DNA of 17,217 nucleotides from Acidobacteriaceae bacterium (GTDB lineage Bacteria > Acidobacteriota > Terriglobia > Terriglobales > Acidobacteriaceae): positions 1-17,217 of the forward strand of contig JASHUF010000317.1 of NCBI GenBank assembly GCA_030040175.1, written 5' to 3'. This document shows positions 14,174 through 17,217 of this stretch, in pieces (within the stretch, counting starts at the first letter, position 1; the number at the start of each line of letters is the position of its first letter). Under the pieces are notes generated by a model that saw nothing but the letters and a program-made list of their open reading frames with translations, was not told where the DNA came from and searched no databases. The position numbers and the translations under genes are program-made.

Positions 14174-14649
14174 GCCGCATCCTCCTCGTCATAACCGCGC
14201 ACCCAGCGAAGAAATGCTTCACCGCCGCCATATTCAGCCAATTCCTCTTTCAGAAGCCCGCGCAATTTCTCGGTAAGCCGCAGGGCCCTCTCCGATGGCG
14301 ACTCGGAACGGCTCGGAACGACCGGCCCCCCTGTTGACTTCTGCGCCTCGGCGGAACTGAGCGAGTTCCCCCTGACACGATAATGGACCACGACCGTTGG
14401 GCTCTGCTTCTTCGGCGGCCCATCCACGGCTTCGATCTCCAGTCCATTCGCATTGAGGAATTTCGCAGTTTGCAAAGCGCTGCAAACTTGCGGCGTGCGG
14501 CTTGCACCGCCCTTCCCCTCGCCTTCTAGGTCGTTGAGGAGGTCTCGCACTCGAATCGAGAACTGCTGCCTTCCCGCCCGGATCGCCGGGCGAACATAGC
14601 GAACTTCCGCCAGATTTCTGATCTTCTCGCTCAACCCAGTGGTGGCCAT
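14170..14649 (-). CDS. Probable antitoxin partner of the PIN toxin
   Basis: 159 residues from ATG 14649 with a strong GAGGGGG ribosome site. The N-terminal ~55 residues (LSEKIRNLAEVRYVRPAIRA...FSIRVRDLLNDLEGEGKG) and RTPQVCSALQTAKFLNANGL look like a DNA-binding or dimerisation unit. A disordered Ser/Pro-rich linker (about 100-120) leads to an acidic helical tail ending FLRWVRGYDEEDAA, plausible as the toxin-binding arm. At 159 residues it is about twice the length of classical VapB, and I recognise no named antitoxin fold, so the role is inferred from order, overlap and the operator upstream. Confidence 0.75.
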   Translation of the reverse strand: MATTGLSEKIRNLAEVRYVRPAIRAGRQQFSIRVRDLLNDLEGEGKGGASRTPQVCSALQTAKFLNANGLEIEAVDGPPKKQSPTVVVHYRVRGNSLSSAEAQKSTGGPVVPSRSESPSERALRLTEKLRGLLKEELAEYGGGEAFLRWVRGYDEEDAA

Positions 14650-14665
14650 ATTTCCCCCTCTGCTC

Positions 14666-14719
14666 TGATCGTGTTGGCAGCGACACGGTCAGCATAGCTA
14701 AATATAAAAGAAATAGCAA
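14666..14719 (-). promoter_or_regulatory. Toxin-antitoxin promoter with overlapping operator
   Basis: On the minus strand TTGCTA (14719-14714), 17-base spacer, TATGCT (14696-14691). Starting at the last base of the -10 is a 26-bp inverted repeat (14666-14691): arms of 9 bases, TGACCGTGT and ACACGATCA, with one mismatched pair, around an 8-base centre. It covers the expected transcription start and ends 16 bases before ATG 14649. This is the expected site for autorepression by the antitoxin or complex. Confidence 0.65.
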
Positions 14720-14789
14720 GCTTATTTTAGAAAGCGGACTCTTCAAGCATGTACGGGTGCCCGCCCCGGCAGTGTATTCTCAACCCTGA

Positions 14790-15620
14790 ATGAAACGCGT
14801 CCTCACCGCCCTTGTCCTTGTTCCCATCGTCCTGTTTCTTGTCTTTCTCGGGCCCAAGTGGCACTGGATCTTCTCTTTGGGCGTGGCCGCTGTTGCCGTG
14901 CTGGCGGGGTGGGAGTATCTCGGCCTGGCCCGGAAAGTCGGCGCCCATCCACCGGGCATGGCGGTGGTGGCTTCGCTGCTTGCCCTCTTTGCCGGCAACT
15001 TCGAGTGGCCCGACCTGCGGCCAGAGATCTTCGGCGCCCTTTGCCTGGCGCTGCTCACCGTCTGCGCCTTCCGCGGGCAAATCGAGCAGGTGATGGCCGA
15101 CGCCTCCGCCTCCATTTTTTGCCTGTTTTACATCGGTCTCACGCTGCTCACGCTCAACAACCTCCACGAGCAGGCCAACGGCCCCTCGCTGGTGGCGTTT
15201 CTCTTTTGCGTGGTCTGGGCCGGCGACACTACGGCCTACTACATCGGCCGCGCCTGGGGCCGGCGCAAGCTGGCGCCGGGCCTGAGCCCCGGCAAAACCT
15301 GGGAGGGCGCCGTGGGCTCCGTCGCCGGCAGCCTTCTGGCCGCCTGGGCGCTGCTTCAGCTCGGTGCGCAGCTCCAGGCCCGCGATCTCGCCGTGCTCTC
15401 GTATCCCGAAGAAACCTGGTACTGGCTCATGCTGGCCGTCCTTATCAACCTGGCCGCGCAGGTGGGCGACCTGGCCGAGTCCGCGCTCAAGCGCTCGGCC
15501 GGCGTCAAGGACTCGGGCTCGCTGCTTCCCGGCCACGGCGGCGTCCTCGACCGCATCGACGCGCTGCTCGTGGCCTCGCCCGTGCTCTGGTACGCGCAGG
15601 TGATTCACCGCAGGTTTTAA
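14790..15620 (+). CDS. cdsA: Phosphatidate cytidylyltransferase (CDP-diglyceride synthase)
   Basis: Integral inner-membrane enzyme making CDP-diacylglycerol from phosphatidic acid and CTP, the branch point to phospholipids. 276 residues from ATG 14790, with about eight hydrophobic segments. Conserved features: WAGDTTAYYIGRAWGRRKLA (143-162), SPGKTWEGAVGS (166-177), and the family signature from S231 to D257 (SALKRSAGVKDSGSLLPGHG then GVLDRID). There is no Shine-Dalgarno: TATTCT at 14775-14780 sits only 9 bases before the ATG, so a near-leaderless transcript is possible. Normally it follows uppS directly; here the PIN toxin-antitoxin pair lies between, so it may rely on its own promoter. Confidence 0.96.
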   Translation: MKRVLTALVLVPIVLFLVFLGPKWHWIFSLGVAAVAVLAGWEYLGLARKVGAHPPGMAVVASLLALFAGNFEWPDLRPEIFGALCLALLTVCAFRGQIEQVMADASASIFCLFYIGLTLLTLNNLHEQANGPSLVAFLFCVVWAGDTTAYYIGRAWGRRKLAPGLSPGKTWEGAVGSVAGSLLAAWALLQLGAQLQARDLAVLSYPEETWYWLMLAVLINLAAQVGDLAESALKRSAGVKDSGSLLPGHGGVLDRIDALLVASPVLWYAQVIHRRF

Positions 15621-15622
15621 GA

Positions 15623-15664
15623 TAGCTACCAGCTATTAGCTATTAGCTTCTAGCTTCTAGCCAG
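15623..15664 (+). repeat. Heptamer array, left arm (six units)
   Basis: Six back-to-back 7-mers in perfect register: TAGCTAC, CAGCTAT, TAGCTAT, TAGCTTC, TAGCTTC, TAGCCAG, consensus YAGCTNY. They begin 3 bases after the cdsA stop. The complementary array, oriented oppositely, lies at 15788-15822, so a long imperfect stem could form across the cdsA-dxr gap. Confidence 0.75.
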
Positions 15665-15668
15665 ATCG

Positions 15669-15705
15669 CGCGATCGCGTTTGATCGCGGTGTAATGATTT
15701 TTTTT
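15669..15705 (+). terminator. Possible attenuator hairpin between cdsA and dxr
   Basis: CGCGATC (15669-15675) pairs with GATCGCG (15682-15688) around a 6-base loop, and a run of eight T (15698-15705) follows after 9 bases. The gap between stem and T-run is longer than in classical intrinsic terminators, so it may be weak or non-functional. It contains the palindrome GCGATCGC. Confidence 0.25.
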
Positions 15706-15787
15706 GCTTTTTCAACCGCTCCAGCTTCTCGATTCTGCTGCTCCAGCCGCGCGCGGCCGGCAGCGGCCTTGCGAGAAGCTGAAACAC

Positions 15788-15822
15788 GAAGCTAGAAGCT
15801 AGCAGCTGGAGGCTAGAAGCTG
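15788..15822 (-). repeat. Heptamer array, right arm (five inverted units)
   Basis: GAAGCTA, GAAGCTA, GCAGCTG, GAGGCTA, GAAGCTG in register, the reverse complement pattern of the left array; another GAAGCTG occurs at 15775-15781. The array ends 2 bases before the dxr start codon. The only good ribosome site for dxr, GGAGG at 15808-15812, lies inside it. Confidence 0.7.
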
Positions 15823-15824
15823 TC

Positions 15825-16979
15825 TTGAAGAAACTCGCCATCCTCGGTTCCACCGGCTCCATCGGCAGGAGCACCCTTTCCATCGCCGAGCAGTTTCCTG
15901 AGCGCTACTCCATTGCGGCGCTGGCCGCAGGCCGCAACCTCGACGAAGCCTTGGCCCAGGCCCTCCGCTGGCGGCCGAAGATCGTCTCCATGGCTACGGA
16001 AGAACTCGCGCGCCAACTTACCGCGCGCCTGTGCCAGGCCGGCGTCACTGGCGTCGAAGTCGTCCACGGCACACCCGGCACCGTCGCCTGCTCCACGCTC
16101 CCGGAAGCCGATTTCGTCGTCTCCGCCATCGTAGGCGTGGCCGGCCTTGAAGCCACCCACGCGGCCATTCTCGCCGGCAAACCGGTCGGCCTGGCCAACA
16201 AAGAGTGCATGGTAGCCGCGGGCGAGATCCTCACCCAGGCGGCGCGCGCGCGCAACGTACCCATCCTGCCCATCGACAGCGAGCACAACGCCGTGCACCA
16301 GTGCCTGCGCGTGGGCGCGCACAACGAAGTGAAGACCATCTGGCTCACCGCCTCCGGCGGCCCGTTCCGCAAGCTCCCGCTTGAGGAGTTTGCCAGAATC
16401 ACGCCGGAGCAGGCCCTCAAGCACCCCACCTGGGTGATGGGCCGGCGCATCACCATCGACTCCGCCACCATGCTCAACAAGGGCCTGGAAGTCATCGAGG
16501 CCTGCCGTCTTTTCAGCGTCACGCCCGCCCAGGTGCGCGTCCTCGTCCATCCCCAATCCACCGTGCACTCCCTGGTCGAGTACGTCGACGGCTCCATCCT
16601 GGCGCAGATCTCGGTCACCGACATGCGCCTGCCCATCCTCTACGCGCTCGCCTATCCTGAGCGCCCTGCTTCCTCGCTCACCTTCGACCTCGCCGCCCTG
16701 CGCCATCTCGACTTCGAGGAGCCCGACTTCGCGCGCTTTCCCTGCCTGCGCCTGGCCTATGAAGCCGCGGAAAAAGGCGGAGCCCACGCCATCGCCCTCA
16801 ACGCCGCCGATGAGGTCGCCGTCGAGGCCTTCCTCGAAGGTCGTATCCCCTTTCCCGGCATCCCGCGTACAATTGAAAGAGTGCTCGCTTCCACGCCGGA
16901 GGCGCATCCCGCCAACCTTGCGGAGGTGCTCGCCAGCGACCGGGAGGCGCGCCGCATGGCTCATGCACTGCTCGCCTGA
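15825..16979 (+). CDS. dxr: 1-deoxy-D-xylulose-5-phosphate reductoisomerase
   Basis: Cytoplasmic NADPH- and metal-dependent enzyme converting DXP to 2-C-methyl-D-erythritol 4-phosphate, the committed step of the MEP isoprenoid pathway (the fosmidomycin target). 384 residues, normal length. It starts at TTG 15825 with GGAGG 12 bases upstream; the protein then opens MKKLAILGSTGSIG, the NADPH-binding loop expected at the N terminus (8-14). Other motifs: GLANKECMVAAGE, LPIDSEHNAVHQCL (metal-binding region), LTASGGPFR, and HPTWVMGRRITIDSATMLNK with GLEVIEA. It is followed by rseP after 56 bp. Its ribosome site is embedded in the heptamer repeat array. Confidence 0.97.
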   Translation: MKKLAILGSTGSIGRSTLSIAEQFPERYSIAALAAGRNLDEALAQALRWRPKIVSMATEELARQLTARLCQAGVTGVEVVHGTPGTVACSTLPEADFVVSAIVGVAGLEATHAAILAGKPVGLANKECMVAAGEILTQAARARNVPILPIDSEHNAVHQCLRVGAHNEVKTIWLTASGGPFRKLPLEEFARITPEQALKHPTWVMGRRITIDSATMLNKGLEVIEACRLFSVTPAQVRVLVHPQSTVHSLVEYVDGSILAQISVTDMRLPILYALAYPERPASSLTFDLAALRHLDFEEPDFARFPCLRLAYEAAEKGGAHAIALNAADEVAVEAFLEGRIPFPGIPRTIERVLASTPEAHPANLAEVLASDREARRMAHALLA

Positions 16980-17035
16980 ACACGGCTCTTCGCACGCCGC
17001 TTGCGCGCTTTGCCAAGGATCGTAACCCCTAATCT

Positions 17036-17217
17036 ATGCACGCTTTTCTTATCTCCATTCTAGCTTTCGTCATTCTCATCAGCATCATGGTGGTGGTCCA
17101 CGAACTGGGCCATTTCATCGTGGCCAAGCTCTGCGGCGTGCGTGTCGAGCGGTTTTCCCTCGGTTTCCCTCCGCGCCTCTTCGGCGTAAAAATCGGAGAT
17201 ACCGACTACTGCGTCTC
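17036..17217 (+). CDS. rseP: RseP-family site-2 intramembrane metalloprotease, 5' part
   Basis: Sixty codons plus two bases from ATG 17036 (MHAFLISILAFVILISIMVV) before the window ends. The first transmembrane helix carries VVHELGHFIVAKLCGVRVER; HELGH is the HExxH zinc site of site-2 proteases, followed by FSLGFPPRLFGVKIGDTDYC as in RseP/YaeL. The family cleaves membrane-bound anti-sigma factors and signal-peptide remnants. The third zinc ligand and PDZ domain lie outside. It continues the uppS-cdsA-dxr-rseP cluster. Only a distant AAGGA (16 bases upstream) is seen as ribosome site. Confidence 0.93.
   Translation, partial: MHAFLISILAFVILISIMVVVHELGHFIVAKLCGVRVERFSLGFPPRLFGVKIGDTDYCV

Noticed and set aside
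15623..15822. CRISPR array between cdsA and dxr
   Set aside because: Units are 7 bp, contiguous and without spacers; this is tandem/inverted simple repeat, and no cas gene is present.
15813..16964. 383-codon minus-strand frame opposite dxr
   Set aside because: Antisense shadow; dxr on the plus strand has all family motifs.

Overview
The window reads as chromosomal DNA of a GC-rich, free-living bacterium, most likely an acidobacterium (Terriglobia-like). This is an inference from three things: the uppS-cdsA-dxr-rseP order, a small zinc-ribbon/HTH regulator of a type I associate with that phylum, and intergenic AGCT heptamer clutter. No rRNA or tRNA gene is visible to confirm it. Several starts are GTG or TTG.

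Layout. (1) 1-5840, minus strand: 5' part of dnaK with its own promoter; upstream of it an overlapping three-gene unit of an ABC-type AAA ATPase, a small PD-(D/E)XK-like protein and a CPYC peroxiredoxin; then ffh. The ATPase pair looks less GC-rich than the housekeeping genes beside it and resembles a two-gene defence module that I cannot match to a named system. (2) 5948-9827: a beta-carbonic anhydrase, the 3' remnant of a four-helix-bundle (PA2169/DUF2383-like) gene, and a divergent DHA2 efflux pump/DHH phosphoesterase pair. Two inverted copies of a 109-bp element with terminal inverted repeats, at the 3' ends of both genes, bracket this pair. (3) 9873-12603: two related small membrane proteins in tandem, a 111-bp palindromic element, an HD-domain phosphohydrolase and a divergent zinc-ribbon/XRE regulator. 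(4) 12884-17217, plus strand: uppS, cdsA, dxr and the start of rseP, the usual cell-envelope/isoprenoid cluster. It is interrupted between uppS and cdsA by an opposite-strand PIN-type toxin-antitoxin pair with its own promoter and operator, and between cdsA and dxr by inverted arrays of 7-bp repeats.

How the parts relate. UppS makes the C55 lipid carrier, CdsA makes CDP-diacylglycerol, Dxr commits carbon to the MEP isoprenoid pathway that feeds UppS, and RseP is an inner-membrane site-2 protease. DnaK and Ffh serve protein folding and membrane targeting. The accessory layer (ATPase/nuclease-like pair, PIN module, MITE-like elements, pseudogene) sits between these core genes. The most interesting items are the ATPase/PD-(D/E)XK/peroxiredoxin overlap unit, the 109-bp inverted element pair, and the toxin-antitoxin insertion in the uppS-cdsA cluster.
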